In this document: positions 34,601 to 43,413 of the stretch, piece after piece | How the letters are laid out: the number at the start of each line of letters is the position of its first letter | Numbering within the stretch: the first letter of the stretch is position 1 | Program-made: the position numbers and the translations under genes | The notes under the pieces: model-generated | Seen by the model: only the letters and a program-made list of their open reading frames with translations | Database searches by the model: none | Told to the model about the DNA's origin: nothing | Assembly (NCBI RefSeq): GCF_003342675.1 | Contig: NZ_CP031148.1 | Location: 2,728,001 to 2,792,000, forward strand | DNA from: Haloplanus rubicundus | Lineage (GTDB): Archaea; Halobacteriota; Halobacteria; Halobacteriales; Haloferacaceae | Length of the DNA: 64,000 nucleotides | Direction: 5' to 3'

Positions 34601-36348
34601 ATGCCGATCCTTCCGGCCTCGATAGAGGCGTTGCGGACGGTCCAGTTACCGGGGACGGACTGGGAATCTCTCGGGAAGCGGGTATCCATCGAGATGCCCA
34701 CGCGACCGGCGGTGATTCGGGCGTCTCGGATCGTCCAGTTCCCCGTCACGACGGGTCCAGCTTCCCCGACCCTTCTGATCCCGACGGCGGTACGGTTGGA
34801 GGCGATCCGCACGTCCCGGACCGTCCAGTCGCCGGCGGCACGAAAGACATTCAGACCTCTATCATCGGCGTCGATCACCGAGTCGCGAACCGTCCAGTCG
34901 CCGAGCGATTCGCCGACGATGATCGCATAGGTGTCCGTCACGGTGACATCCCGTATCGTCCAGTTCGCGGAGGAGTCGTCAACGCTGATGCCGACGAGTC
35001 TGTTGTCCGCCACGGTGACGCCGCTGATCGTCCAGGAACCGACGCCCTCGCTGGCGGTCGAGACGTTCGTCGAACCAGTCAACGTGCGGACACTGCCTTC
35101 GACTTCGATCCCGTCGTCCCCGTTGTTCCGGACGGTCGTGTTCTCGATCCGCCACCCACCCTCCGTATTGACCGAAATCCCCGCACCCTCGTTGTTTCGA
35201 ACCGTGGAGTCGGTGATCGACCAGTTACTGCTGGCGCCGGTTACTTTGATCGCGTGTCCGTCGAACTCGAGGTCCCCGCGTGTCGTGTTGGTGACGGTGA
35301 CGTCTCGCAACCGGAACGCCCCGACCGGCCCGCGAACCAAGATGCCGCTGTTCCGGTGTCCGTCGACGGTCAGTCCCTCGACCGTCGGCGCGGCGTCGTC
35401 CCCGGTGATCAGCAGTCCCGGCGTGTCGCCGAGGTTCGTGCCGTCGACGACGGCGTTCGGCCCGCGGATCGTGATCGACTCGTTCACCCTGATGGACTCC
35501 CGGTAGGTCCCCTCGCGAACCTCGACGACCGCACCGGGAGCGGCGGCGTCGACGGCCGGCTGGATGGCGGTGTAGTCCGCCCCGGGTCCGCCGTCGTCGT
35601 CGACGACGATCGTTCCCGTCTCGTTCTCCGGGCCGACGGAGAACGACAGACCCCGGAGGCTGAAGTACGTGTCCTCGTGGTCGGCGTTGCTACAGGGGTC
35701 GGACGGATCGATGCCGACGGTGACGGTGACGTTGCCGTCGACGTCGACGCTCCCCTCGGTACCCCTGACGATGGTCCCGGATCGCTTCTCGAACGAGAAC
35801 GCAGCGACTTCCCGTCCGTCCTCGCGAACCTCGATGAACGGCGTCTCCCAGTAGTCGCCGGTGACCGTGACGTTGGTCAGCGCCGACCAGCGGAGGGTGC
35901 CCGAGACCGACCCCAGTGAGGCAGTCGCGTTGGCGTACGAACAGCGGTACACCCGAAGATCCAGCGCCGTCCGATTGCGTACCGTCGCGTCGGCGTTGCC
36001 CTCGGTCGCCGTCGTCCAGGCGTAGCCCTCGAGTAACTCGGTGTCGGCGAGCGAGCGGCCGTCGATCGCCCGCCGTCGCTCGTCGCCACCGGCGACCACG
36101 CTCCCCGTGGCACCCCTCGACGGCGGGCCGGAGGGAGCCGCCGGCCCCGATCCGCCCGGGGTGATGCTTCCATCGGTGTCGATTCCCGTCCCTGTTCCCC
36201 CGCCGGCCACCCTCGCATCGCCGGCCGCCGACACCGTCGTACCCCCGGCGACCGGTGCGATAGTCGTCGCAATCGCCAACGCAACTGCCACCACCGTCGT
36301 CCACTCCGGCGTTGACGTGTCCCCGCCCCGTCCGTCCGCCCGCACCAT
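28609..36348 (-). CDS. Giant exported beta-helix/PKD/CARDB/dockerin surface protein
   Basis: A 2579-aa protein. An N-terminal hydrophobic export signal (VVAVALAIATTIAPVAGG) is followed by: a right-handed parallel beta-helix (about 260-715) built on repeated NWTIRD/NWTVRD coils; NEW3-like Ig domains (about 720-960); three PKD-type domains (about 970-1265; YEWDTDGDGDTD, TVTDDEGATDT); a beta-rich centre and propeller-like repeats (about 1600-2000); two CARDB-like repeats ending NESNNN/DERNND; and a C-terminal dockerin with two EF-hand-like repeats (DVNGDGVVDIFDAVMVGRAW, DLNNDGVIDIFDAVAIGRNW). No PGF anchor or C-terminal TM, so likely secreted or held by the dockerin. ATG at 36348 was preferred to TTG at 36360. 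Many NxS/T sites suggest glycosylation. Carbohydrate binding is inference. Confidence 0.88.
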   Translation of the reverse strand: MVRADGRGGDTSTPEWTTVVAVALAIATTIAPVAGGTTVSAAGDARVAGGGTGTGIDTDGSITPGGSGPAAPSGPPSRGATGSVVAGGDERRRAIDGRSLADTELLEGYAWTTATEGNADATVRNRTALDLRVYRCSYANATASLGSVSGTLRWSALTNVTVTGDYWETPFIEVREDGREVAAFSFEKRSGTIVRGTEGSVDVDGNVTVTVGIDPSDPCSNADHEDTYFSLRGLSFSVGPENETGTIVVDDDGGPGADYTAIQPAVDAAAPGAVVEVREGTYRESIRVNESITIRGPNAVVDGTNLGDTPGLLITGDDAAPTVEGLTVDGHRNSGILVRGPVGAFRLRDVTVTNTTRGDLEFDGHAIKVTGASSNWSITDSTVRNNEGAGISVNTEGGWRIENTTVRNNGDDGIEVEGSVRTLTGSTNVSTASEGVGSWTISGVTVADNRLVGISVDDSSANWTIRDVTVTDTYAIIVGESLGDWTVRDSVIDADDRGLNVFRAAGDWTVRDVRIASNRTAVGIRRVGEAGPVVTGNWTIRDARITAGRVGISMDTRFPRDSQSVPGNWTVRNASIEAGRIGIDASRLGRNGTVRGSSIEAGGVGLNAVRTGGDWTLDDSRVTDAGRAVAARNATGNWTVRESILRNYIAGVVATNTTGRWNIERSVLDARFFDGDDATVDIAGGTGGPTGDATRNWWGGTPESPDSPDCQGNVDCSAPLEEPPAVGSLNVAVTDADADPGTSEQITVQLTNGNSRPVRDLRLNLSEMPAGWNVTRFYGGAGTWDRESRVWTLDRLDAGATTEPAVAVSVPADAASRRYSVVGSLTADGRIVDTVTADVVVDRVNADNATLDLALAGGSVRAGNETTVGALVTNIENRTVTGDLGLRVTEVPSSWSVSPTVADGGSWTARNWSIESIATGRSKAPRFSVAVPAGTTSGTYFVRARAYAGGRPVDSAVAVVTVTDGNGPPDALFRVEGITSGNQSATRTRTQAIAVPPRTVRLNASSSTDSDPDGSIRSYEWDTDGDGDTDATGRTVPYEPPPQGNGTVSLTVTDDEGATDTRTQSIGVSRNRPPAAVADVSAETIGTGVPVQFVANEDLAREDLETRVIRYEWDVGDDGDVDHTGRSFERSFDSPGTYDVRLTTVDTGGAEGTAVVTVEVVPGNRTPEADFSVIPADRQDRIGDLRSALTTSDGEEFLIDETLAFRSESSAPGNRTIVNHAWRLGDGSEKSGRPVYHAYSFSGTYEVTLTVTDTTGVSDTVTKEVEISQREEPRIVALERSRGGRTLENVELYENFTAVVSSDEPVDRVEFRLEDSNRRFLETVRSSDGRDYTARFNLGRLEDDATIEATVYQTDGDTHSVTRRVDVLSVPDWLLTFARFGNLTVSEQPGTGYTLVRYSRYFPDRSGFETTVNAPVPVVGGKQNISARGRVAVLYVMDIGRLDVAGGGRLKGKVLGRSAKGRVTVGGTANLPPPRWEFQRARVEFTGTIRALSKTFSVSNSYGPRATVKVGPKLTIVIVVDLTGDDTEVVGRYIEPALDADGKFTGADVTVASLSGTADGELAGRISIPELNPSARALLRADPDLVIGSGWAKTEVCCAPVEYSDMIALRAGSQIPGQPPVETDEQSGDRAVSQPSSVLGSRVDGRRLTADRVSDRLPSVADLGAGYVVVWSRQDPSKPAPVGSEVYATRVTETEDDGRPPRARLTDDRRFDSFPSVAGQPESGDAFAAWVRSDDVLTEADRANASQLLERFEIAYAPTRADGWAAPTLATDNRVADLPPTVVGDDGRYLVAWTQDVDRNLTTRDDRRVRYAVYDDGSLGSIRTIDDATAVDANAGGGFVLAYRTDNESIVRARLDDGTLETTDSYPAEGPRSIAAGPRGVAWVETGSWGTIRYARNGTISRVPNGNVTDVSDVELFADGGRPVVTYRAIPNGSLNATLYYRRLAAPQTWTGSSIAGGREANATIREVAVASDAEGFLTAFTAGDARGRIAPDVFATSHAYRPDLTVTARAETDDRPDAGGRVTLTYTVENTGARPADSATLAVEGRRGTLATRRIPRLDPSEQVTRNVTVARDGTGTLSIEVDPGNGIVERNESNNNATVVFARPDLFVGRIDERRDDELLVDVEIVNGGSVATRNVTVRLSRENDSWTETIPYVGPNRTATARIGVELAAETNTSSKTLPTNGSSVVRVAVDPNDRIDEADERNNDRVGVVLHPDIGVVAPTIRAYEDPQGSRIEFALRNGDTGSGPVRVTTTIGNASRTYVVSVPPADDADGARYRPVSLAAPESAETADAAVSVRTAPVDGVDAAPFDDIGSASPSIEPASNASATPLAIANATGRIVDGNLGLTLTLNNTGSLTTGEVVTVRQNGTVRARRPVAIAPGARTVTLRTNVTPSNGSYTVTTAADTATIEVSSPTPPSVMATLPFDTNNVGAPIRIDVEATDNDRVREIRLVAPDGTSVDTLSCGTATCEGSVSTTPAESSWNDSTGGYDNRSYRVVAVDDEGATDSTTVQTEVSIAGDVNGDGVVDIFDAVMVGRAWQATRGDDGYADAADLNNDGVIDIFDAVAIGRNWQDRAGV

Positions 36349-36639
36349 ACGTTCGAACAACAGTTATAGATTCTTTAATTTTTATCCAATGACATTTTTG
36401 TGCGTCGAGGGGGGTACGCGGAGACCCGTTTGGAGGGCCGTGAGGGCAGCCGACGGTTACGGTGGACGGCGTGCGATAGCGTGATCCGAGGGGCGTTCGC
36501 GGATCGGGAGGCGACCGCCTCCGACGGAAGTCGGGACCCCGGCGGCGACCGGGCGTCCGTCGGTCGACGGTCGGTATCCGGCGTTCTCGTCGGATCGCGC
36601 GACCACCGTTTTGATATACGCGCGGGGATTGGGTCGGGT
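36349..36639. other. Divergent intergenic region between the giant surface gene and ileS
   Basis: This 291-bp region has an unusually AT-rich island at 36358-36405 (TTATAGATTCTTTAATTTTT), likely the promoter of the giant gene on the minus strand, and a TATA (TTGATATACG, 36611-36620) for ileS. The GC-rich middle has no gene I can support. Confidence 0.6.
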
Positions 36640-39600
36640 ATGGACGACGCCGACGACGTCAGCGACCAGTACACCCCGGAGGACGTGGAGTCCTCGGTGA
36701 ACGCGTACTGGGACGACCACGACGCCTACGAGGCGGCGAAGGAGGCCCACGCGGACGACCCGCCCTTCTTCTTCGTCGACGGCCCGCCGTACACGAGCGG
36801 ACAGATGCACCTCGGCACGGCGTGGAACAAGACGCTGAAAGACGCCATCCTCCGCTACAAGCGGATGTCGGGGTTCGACGTGACCGACCGCCCCGGCTAC
36901 GACATGCACGGCCTCCCCATCGAGGTGAAAGTCGAGGAGGAACTCGGCTTCGACTCCAAGAAGGACATCGAGGAGTACGGGATGGAGGCCTTCATCGAGG
37001 AGTGCAAGTCGTTCGCGGAGGAAAACAGGGCGAAGATGGACGAGGACTTCCAGTCCATCGGCGCGTGGATGGACTGGGACGATCCGTACCGCACCGTCTC
37101 CCCCGAGTACATGGAGGCGACGTGGTGGGCGTTCAAGCGGGTCCACGAGAACGGCCTCGTCGAGCGCGGGAAGCGGGCGATCAACCAGTGTCCCCGGTGT
37201 GAGACGGCCATCGCCGACAACGAGGTGGAGTACCACGAAATCGAGTCCCCCTCCATCTACGTCAAGTTCCCCCTCACGGATCGGGACGGCTCTCTGGTCA
37301 TCTGGACGACGACGCCGTGGACCATCCCCGCAAACGAGTTCGTCGCCGTCGACGCCGACATGACGTATCAGGCGGTCGAAGCCGAGAAGGGCGGCGAGAC
37401 GGAGACGCTCTACGTCGCCGAGCCCTGCGTCGAGGACGTCCTCCGCGAGGGCCGGTACGAGGACTACGAGGTGGTCGCGGAACTGTCGGGCGAGGAACTG
37501 CTCGGCTGGCGCTACGACCACCCGCTCGCCGCGGAGGTGCCCGACCACGCCGACGGCGAGGGGGTCGGGCAGGTGTACGCCGCCGACTACGTCGAGGCCG
37601 ACCGGACGGGGCTGGTCCACTCCGCGCCGGGTCACGGTGAGGTGGACTTCGAACGCGGGCAGGAGCTCGGCCTCCCCGTCTTCTCGCCCGTCGCCGGCGA
37701 CGGCACCTTCACCGAGGAGGCCGGCGACTACGCCGGCCAGTTCGTCCGCGACGCCAACGACGACATCATCGCGGACCTCGACGCGAACGGCCACCTGCTG
37801 GCGTCGGGCACCACCAGTCACCGCTACGGGCAGTGCTGGCGGTGCGACACCGACATCGTCTATCTCGCGACCGACCAGTGGTTCATCACGGTCACGGACG
37901 TGAAAGACGAGTTACTGGAAAACATCGAGGACAGCGAGTGGCACCCGGGGTGGGCGCGGGACAACCGGTTCAAGAACTTCGTCGCGGACGCGCCGGACTG
38001 GAACGTCTCCCGCCAGCGCTACTGGGGCATCCCGCTGCCCGTCTGGGTGCCCGAGGACGACCCGGACCCGAGCGCCGAGGACATCCTCGTCGTCGGGACG
38101 CGTCAAGAACTCGCCGAGCGAGCGGACCAAGACGTGGACCCGGAGACGGTCGACCTCCACCGCCCGAGCGTCGACCCGATCACCATCACCGAGGACGGCA
38201 CTACCTACGAGCGCGTCCCGGACGTATTCGACGTGTGGATCGACTCCTCGGTGGCGACGTGGGGCACCCTCGACTATCCGGGCGAAACGGAGGCGTTCGA
38301 GGAACTGTGGCCCGCCGACCTCATCGTCGAGGCCCACGACCAGACACGCGGCTGGTTCTGGTCGCAGTTGGGGATGGGAACCGCCGCCCTCGGCGAGATT
38401 CCGTACGACGAGGTCGTCATGCACGGCTTCGCCAACGACAGCGAGGGCCGGAAGATGTCGAAGTCGCTCGGCAACATCGTCACGCCGCAGGAGGCCATCG
38501 ACCGCTTCGGCCGCGACCCCCTGCGGGCCTACCTCATGAGCCACGACCAACACGGCGTCGACCTCTCCTTCGAGTGGGAGGGCCTCGGCGAGACGCAGTC
38601 GACGCTCAACATCTTCTGGAACGTCTTCCGGTTCCCGCTGCAGTACATGACGCTGGACGACTACGACCCCGCCGAGGCGAGCTTGGACGACGGGGAACTG
38701 ACCGTCGTCGACGAGTGGGTGCTCTCCCGGCTCCAGTCGGTGAAGGCCGAGGCGAGCGAGGCGTGGGACGACTACGCCGTCCACGACGCGCTGAACGCCG
38801 TCCTCGAGTTCGTCACCGAGGACGTCTCCCGCTTCTACGTGAAGGCCATCCGCGAGCGGATGTGGGAGGAGGCCGACTCGGCGTCGAAGCGTGGCGCGTA
38901 CGCCACGCTCGCGACGGTGCTCGACGAGACGATCCGCCTGCTCGCACCCGTCACCCCCTACCTCGCCGAGGAGATGTACCAGATCCTCGACGGCGAGGCG
39001 ACGACGGTCCACCAGCTAGCCTATCCGACGGTCGAGGACGACCTGCACGACCCCGACCTCGAAGCGGACGTGGCCGTCCTCCGCGCGGTGGAGGAGGCGG
39101 CCGCGAACGCCCGCCAGCAAGGGGGTCGCAAGCTCCGCTGGCCCGTCCCGCGGGTGATCGTCGAATCCGAAGACGACGACGTGGCCGCGTCGATCCGCTC
39201 GCTCACCGACCTGTTCGCCGACCGGGTGAACACCCGAGCGGTCGAGGTGGTCGAGGCGTTCGACGAACTGGTCGAAATCGCGGACCCCGAGATGGGGATG
39301 ATCGGTCCCGCCTTCGGCGCCGACGCCCAGGAGGTCATGACGGTCGTCGAGGGACTGCGCCGCGAGGACCTCGACGCCGACGACTTCGTCGTCACCGTCG
39401 ACGGCGAGGAGTACGAGTTGACCGAGGAGATGGTGTCCTTCCGCGCGGAGCCACCGGAGAACGTCGCGAGCGCCGACTTCGATCTGACCCTCGACGGCGA
39501 CCGAACGGGCGGCACCGTCTACGTCGACACGTCGCTGACCGACGACATCGAGGCGGAGGGGTACGCCCGTGACGTGGTGCGGCGGATTCAGGAGATGCGC

Positions 39601-39825
39601 AAACGACTCGACCTGGACGTCGACGAGCGCATCCGCACGCGGATCGACGTCGACGACGACCGGGTGGCCGGCTTCGTCGACGACCACCGCGACCTGATCG
39701 CGGAGGAGACGCGGACGGCGGCGTTCGACGCCGACGCCGACGGCCTCGTCGAGGAGTGGGACGTGGAGGGCGTCGCAGTCACCATCGGCATCGAGCGGCT
39801 GGAAGCGGAACAGCGGGCGGCCTGA
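36640..39825 (+). CDS. ileS: Isoleucyl-tRNA synthetase
   Basis: A 1061-aa class I synthetase charging tRNA-Ile. The HIGH-like motif is HLGT (57-60) within DGPPYTSGQMHLGTAWNKT; an editing (CP1) insertion follows (about 200-400; WTTTPWTIPAN), then SWSRQRYWGIPLP-type WNVSRQRYWGIPLPVW and KMSKS near residue 605 (GRKMSKSLGN). An archaeal-type C-terminal anticodon-binding region completes it. Length is normal for archaeal IleRS. ATG at 36640 follows a TATA by 20-29 bases. A hairpin overlaps its stop. Confidence 0.97.
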   Translation: MDDADDVSDQYTPEDVESSVNAYWDDHDAYEAAKEAHADDPPFFFVDGPPYTSGQMHLGTAWNKTLKDAILRYKRMSGFDVTDRPGYDMHGLPIEVKVEEELGFDSKKDIEEYGMEAFIEECKSFAEENRAKMDEDFQSIGAWMDWDDPYRTVSPEYMEATWWAFKRVHENGLVERGKRAINQCPRCETAIADNEVEYHEIESPSIYVKFPLTDRDGSLVIWTTTPWTIPANEFVAVDADMTYQAVEAEKGGETETLYVAEPCVEDVLREGRYEDYEVVAELSGEELLGWRYDHPLAAEVPDHADGEGVGQVYAADYVEADRTGLVHSAPGHGEVDFERGQELGLPVFSPVAGDGTFTEEAGDYAGQFVRDANDDIIADLDANGHLLASGTTSHRYGQCWRCDTDIVYLATDQWFITVTDVKDELLENIEDSEWHPGWARDNRFKNFVADAPDWNVSRQRYWGIPLPVWVPEDDPDPSAEDILVVGTRQELAERADQDVDPETVDLHRPSVDPITITEDGTTYERVPDVFDVWIDSSVATWGTLDYPGETEAFEELWPADLIVEAHDQTRGWFWSQLGMGTAALGEIPYDEVVMHGFANDSEGRKMSKSLGNIVTPQEAIDRFGRDPLRAYLMSHDQHGVDLSFEWEGLGETQSTLNIFWNVFRFPLQYMTLDDYDPAEASLDDGELTVVDEWVLSRLQSVKAEASEAWDDYAVHDALNAVLEFVTEDVSRFYVKAIRERMWEEADSASKRGAYATLATVLDETIRLLAPVTPYLAEEMYQILDGEATTVHQLAYPTVEDDLHDPDLEADVAVLRAVEEAAANARQQGGRKLRWPVPRVIVESEDDDVAASIRSLTDLFADRVNTRAVEVVEAFDELVEIADPEMGMIGPAFGADAQEVMTVVEGLRREDLDADDFVVTVDGEEYELTEEMVSFRAEPPENVASADFDLTLDGDRTGGTVYVDTSLTDDIEAEGYARDVVRRIQEMRKRLDLDVDERIRTRIDVDDDRVAGFVDDHRDLIAEETRTAAFDADADGLVEEWDVEGVAVTIGIERLEAEQRAA

Positions 39826-39844
39826 CGGCGTTACTGACGCCGTC
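39824..39844 (+). terminator. Hairpin overlapping the ileS stop codon
   Basis: GACGGCG (39824-39830) and CGCCGTC (39838-39844) form a perfect 7-bp stem with a 7-base loop. The stem starts on the second base of the TGA stop. No T-tract follows, so it may instead be a 3'-end processing or stability element. Confidence 0.45.
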
Positions 39845-39945
39845 GCATCGGGGGGCGGCCACTGCTTCGGTCGTGGACGGCTCGTGAGCGAGGAAGCGAC
39901 GACGAGGTGGTGCAAAAATCGGGTAGAGACAGTCGTTGTGACTGC

Positions 39946-40581
39946 TCAGTTCGGCCGGCCGGACATCCGGGACACCTGCGGGGTGCCCCCGTGTCCGAGT
40001 GCCATCAGATTGTAGACGGGCGAGCGGGTGACCCACTCGCCGACTCGATCGAGGATGTCGTCGTCGAGATCCTCGCCACTGACCTGAATGTCGATCCGGA
40101 GGTCACCGTACATGTCCGTCGGGGTCCCGTCGGCGTCCCGGGGCGCTTCCAGCCCGAGGAAGACCGACGGATCGAAGTCGACCGAAACCGTCGTCTCGAG
40201 TTCGTCGATGTCGACGCCGGCCTGTACCGCACTCAGCGAGATTGCCCCGTTGATGCAGGCGGTCAGGGAAGCCAGGGCGACCTCGATGGCCTCCTCCCTG
40301 TCGGTCGGATCGACGAATCCGACGGCCTCCTCGACTTCTTTGTGGCCGCCGAAGTGCTGGGTGTACCCACGAGCGACGCGGTCGTACTCCTGCCCGCCGA
40401 GCATGTACGACTGTGTCTGCGAGCGAGTGTGCAGCACGCGACCCTCGTCGGTACCGACCGCGCTCAGGACGAACTGGACGGCTTCCGGGTTCTCCTCGGC
40501 GTAGGTGAGGAACTCCTCGTGGGCCGCCACATCGATGCCGTGTACAGGTTGCTTCGCTTGCGGTTGTGTAGTTGTTGACAT
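39946..40581 (-). CDS. OsmC family protein
   Basis: A 211-aa OsmC-fold protein of the family that reduces organic hydroperoxides with paired cysteines. The segment EVALASLTACINGAISL matches the OsmC helix with the first Cys, but I find no second Cys where the resolving residue normally sits, so thiol peroxidase activity is doubtful or needs an external thiol. The N-terminal 50 residues are longer than in bacterial OsmC. ATG at 40581 begins MSTTTQPQAKQPV; codons upstream are unlikely to be coding. Convergent with ileS. Confidence 0.88.
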   Translation of the reverse strand: MSTTTQPQAKQPVHGIDVAAHEEFLTYAEENPEAVQFVLSAVGTDEGRVLHTRSQTQSYMLGGQEYDRVARGYTQHFGGHKEVEEAVGFVDPTDREEAIEVALASLTACINGAISLSAVQAGVDIDELETTVSVDFDPSVFLGLEAPRDADGTPTDMYGDLRIDIQVSGEDLDDDILDRVGEWVTRSPVYNLMALGHGGTPQVSRMSGRPN

Positions 40582-40818
40582 TGTGCTCTCCTGTAGTAAC
40601 CATTGAAAGTCAGTACACACCCGGTCGCAAGACTGCGAGCGGGCGTGCAAACAGTTTCGAAGGCTCCTATAGCTTCTCAAAGAATCGTCGCCCAGCCCCG
40701 ACAGCGGCTCCGAGGTGCGGTCCGCTGAGAATTACGTCTATATACGCGCGGAGAGTATATATACCCGTCTGACACGCTCACCGGCGCTGGCTTCGAGCAG
40801 GCCCGAGGAACGCTCCAC
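40582..40818. other. Intergenic region between osmC and the UDP-glucose dehydrogenase gene
   Basis: This 237-bp stretch is upstream of osmC and downstream of the dehydrogenase gene, both minus-strand. It holds AT-rich patches (CTATATACGCG at 40738-40748, GTATATATACC at 40755-40765) that may be promoters. I see no gene in it. Confidence 0.5.
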
Positions 40819-42123
40819 CTACCACGTAAGCCCTTCGTACGTGATGCCCTCGCGGCGGTCGACGATCCGTCGGCCGTCGATCACGACCGAGTTCGACATC
40901 AGATCGAACTCCAGATCGAGGTCGGCGAACTCCGGCCAGTCCGTGACGATCAGGGCGGCGTGGGCGCCGGAGAGCGTCGGCGACGGACCGGCCAGATACT
41001 CCACGTCGGGGAAGCGCTCGCGCATCGCGGCCTTCGCGCCGTCGCTGGGGTCGTAGGCGATGACCTCCGCGCCGCGCGCTTGCAGCCCCTCGATGATCGG
41101 GATGGCCCGCGAGTTGCGGATGTCGTCGGTGCCGGGTTTGAACGCGAGGCCGAGGACGGCCACGCGCTCCCCCTCGACGTCGACGTGGTCGTCCATCAGG
41201 TCGAGCATGCGCTCGGGCTGGCGGTCGTTGACGTCGATGGCGGCCTGCAGGAGCTGCGGGTCGTAGCCCGCGTCGCGGGCGGCGGCGACGAGGGCGTCGA
41301 CGTCCTTGGGGAAGCAGCTCCCGCCCCAGCCGACGCCGCTACGGAGGAACTGCTCGCCGATGCGGTCGTCGAGACCGATGGCGTCGGCCACCTCGTAGGC
41401 GTCGACGCCGTACGCCTTGCAGATGTTCCCGATTTCGTTGATGAGGCTCACCTTCGCGGCGAGGAAGGCGTTGTTGGCGTACTTGATCAGTTCCGCCTCG
41501 CGGACGCCGGTGTCGACGACGGGTACCTCGCGGTCGTCGGTGAGGGGAGCGTACACCGCTTCGAGCGTCTCGCGGGCGCGGTCGTCGCTCGTTCCGAAGA
41601 CGAGTTTGTCGGGGTCGGTGAAGTCGGAAACGGCGCTTCCCTCCCGCAGGAACTCGGGGTTCATCGCGAGGCCGAAGTCGACGCCGACCTCGCCGCCGGA
41701 TTCGCGTTCGAGGATCGGGCCGACGATTTCCTCGGTCGTTCCGGGGACGACGGTGCTCTTGACGACGACGGTCGGATAGCCGTCGACGTCGGCGAGGATG
41801 CGGCCCAGGGATTCGGCGCCGGCCTCGATGATCGCGGTGTCGATGCTCCCGTCCTCCTGTGCGGGCGTGGGGAGCGCGAGGAAGATGGCGTCGGGAGCGA
41901 AATCGACGAGGTCCTCGTACTCGGTCGTCGCGTAGAGCGTCTCCCCGGCGTAGCGGTCGAGCAGGTCGTCGAGACCGGGTTCGTCGATCGGTGCCTCACC
42001 GTCGTTCAGCGCCGTGACGACCGACTCGTCGACGTCGACGTTCATCACCTCGTGACCCAAATCGGCGAAACAGGCCGCGATTGTCGTTCCCACGTACCCA
42101 CTACCGACGATACCGATCTTCAT
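40819..42123 (-). CDS. UDP-glucose/UDP-sugar 6-dehydrogenase (AglM-like)
   Basis: A 434-aa NAD-dependent dehydrogenase oxidising UDP-glucose (or a related UDP-sugar) to the uronate. The N-terminal Rossmann motif is [18 protein letters not shown]. The central substrate region shows [12 protein letters not shown] and [13 protein letters not shown]. The catalytic Cys is in [12 protein letters not shown], and the C-terminal domain begins [18 protein letters not shown]. Full length. In Haloferax the equivalent, AglM, makes glucuronate for the S-layer N-glycan. Divergent from a sugar nucleotidyltransferase that could supply its substrate. Confidence 0.94.
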   Translation of the reverse strand: MKIGIVGSGYVGTTIAACFADLGHEVMNVDVDESVVTALNDGEAPIDEPGLDDLLDRYAGETLYATTEYEDLVDFAPDAIFLALPTPAQEDGSIDTAIIEAGAESLGRILADVDGYPTVVVKSTVVPGTTEEIVGPILERESGGEVGVDFGLAMNPEFLREGSAVSDFTDPDKLVFGTSDDRARETLEAVYAPLTDDREVPVVDTGVREAELIKYANNAFLAAKVSLINEIGNICKAYGVDAYEVADAIGLDDRIGEQFLRSGVGWGGSCFPKDVDALVAAARDAGYDPQLLQAAIDVNDRQPERMLDLMDDHVDVEGERVAVLGLAFKPGTDDIRNSRAIPIIEGLQARGAEVIAYDPSDGAKAAMRERFPDVEYLAGPSPTLSGAHAALIVTDWPEFADLDLEFDLMSNSVVIDGRRIVDRREGITYEGLTW

Positions 42124-42190
42124 GTGTAGCGTTGGCGGGGTGCCGGGGCAAAGAGGATTCGGATCGACACGTCCCGGGGCGCACGGGAGC

Positions 42191-42197
42191 TTATTAG
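42191..42197 (+). promoter_or_regulatory. TATA box of the nucleotidyltransferase-glmS operon
   Basis: TTATTAG lies 23-29 bases upstream of the ATG at 42220, inside the 96-bp divergent spacer. Confidence 0.6.
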
Positions 42198-42219
42198 TCG
42201 TCATTGTGAATACAGATCC

Positions 42220-43413
42220 ATGCGACTCGACTCCGCGGTAGTGCTCGCGGCCGGCGAGGGAACGCGGCTCCGGCCGCTGACGAAACACCGGCCGAAACCG
42301 TTGCTGCCGGCCGCGAACCGACCGATCCTCTCCTACGTCCTCGACGCGCTGATCGACGCCGGCGTCGACGACCTCCACCTCGTCGTCGGCTACCAGCGCG
42401 ACCGGGTGCAAGATTACGTCGGCCCGACGTACCGCGGTCGCACCGTCACGTACCACGTTCAAGAGAAGCAGTTGGGCACCGGGCACGCGGTGCTCCAGGC
42501 CCGCGACGCCATCGACGCGGACTTCCTCGTCGTCAACGGCGACGAGGTGGTGACCGCCGGAATGGTCGAGTCGGTGATGGACGCCCACTCGGCGACCGAC
42601 GCGGCGACACTCGGCGTCGTCGAGAGCGACCGAGCGGCCGAGTACGGCGCCGTCAGCCTCGACGGCGACCGGATCGTCGAACTCGTCGAACGCCCGGACG
42701 ACGACTCCTACCGCCTCTTGAACGCCGGCATCTACGCCTGTGGTCCCTCCCTCTTCGCCGACATCGAATCGACGGGGCGGCGGGCGGGCGAACTCTACCT
42801 GACCGACGCCATCGCGGACCAGATCCGCGGGGGCAACGCCGTCCGGGGCGTCCGCGTCGAGGGCCTGTGGTCGACCGCCACGTATCCGTGGGACCTGCTG
42901 ACGGTCGCGCGCGACCTGCTTGCCATCGGGCACGTCGACGAACCCGAACGCTCGCGGGGCGTCTACGTCGACGAGACGGCGAGCGTCCACGACGACGCCA
43001 CGCTCCGGGCGCCGGTCGTCGTCGGCCCCGACGCGGCCATCGGCCCCGGCGCCGTCGTCGGTCCAGACACCGCGCTCGGCCGGAACACGACCGTCGACGC
43101 CGGCGCCGTCGTCGAGGGGTCGGTGCTCGACATCGACACCCGCGTCGGGGCGAACGCGACGGTGGTCGACGCGGTGACCGGCCAGGGCGTGACCGTCGGC
43201 CCCGGGGCGACGATTCCGGGCGGCGAGGCGGACGTGCGCGTGGGGACGACGGTCCACGAGGGGCGGCGACTCGGCTGTATCGCCGCCGACCGCGCGACGG
43301 TCGGTGGCGGCGCCACCGTCGCGCCCGGCACCCTGATCGGGCCGGACGCGCGCGTCGCGACGGGGGCGTACGCCGACGGGGTCGTCCCCGAGAGCGCGGA
43401 GGTGCGGCGCTGA
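42220..43413 (+). CDS. Sugar-1-phosphate nucleotidylyltransferase with left-handed beta-helix tail (AglF/GlmU-like)
   Basis: A 397-aa enzyme. The N-terminal nucleotidyltransferase domain has [19 protein letters not shown] (G-x-G-T-R...KPK), [13 protein letters not shown] and VVNGDEVV. The C-terminal part (about 255-390) is a left-handed beta-helix of hexapeptide repeats ([19 protein letters not shown]). Likely forms UDP- or dTDP-sugars; the helix may be regulatory or acyltransferase. It lacks the GHLSYVGDS-type acetyltransferase motif seen in the second copy at 46169, so uridylyltransfer (AglF-like) is more likely. It overlaps glmS by one base (TGATG). Confidence 0.9.
   Translation: MRLDSAVVLAAGEGTRLRPLTKHRPKPLLPAANRPILSYVLDALIDAGVDDLHLVVGYQRDRVQDYVGPTYRGRTVTYHVQEKQLGTGHAVLQARDAIDADFLVVNGDEVVTAGMVESVMDAHSATDAATLGVVESDRAAEYGAVSLDGDRIVELVERPDDDSYRLLNAGIYACGPSLFADIESTGRRAGELYLTDAIADQIRGGNAVRGVRVEGLWSTATYPWDLLTVARDLLAIGHVDEPERSRGVYVDETASVHDDATLRAPVVVGPDAAIGPGAVVGPDTALGRNTTVDAGAVVEGSVLDIDTRVGANATVVDAVTGQGVTVGPGATIPGGEADVRVGTTVHEGRRLGCIAADRATVGGGATVAPGTLIGPDARVATGAYADGVVPESAEVRR

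Noticed and set aside
34300-35300. DNA-level repeat array in the giant gene
   Set aside because: The regular GTCCAGTT/GACGGTC patches encode the beta-helix coil motif NWTIRD/NWTVRD; this is protein repetition, not a DNA element.
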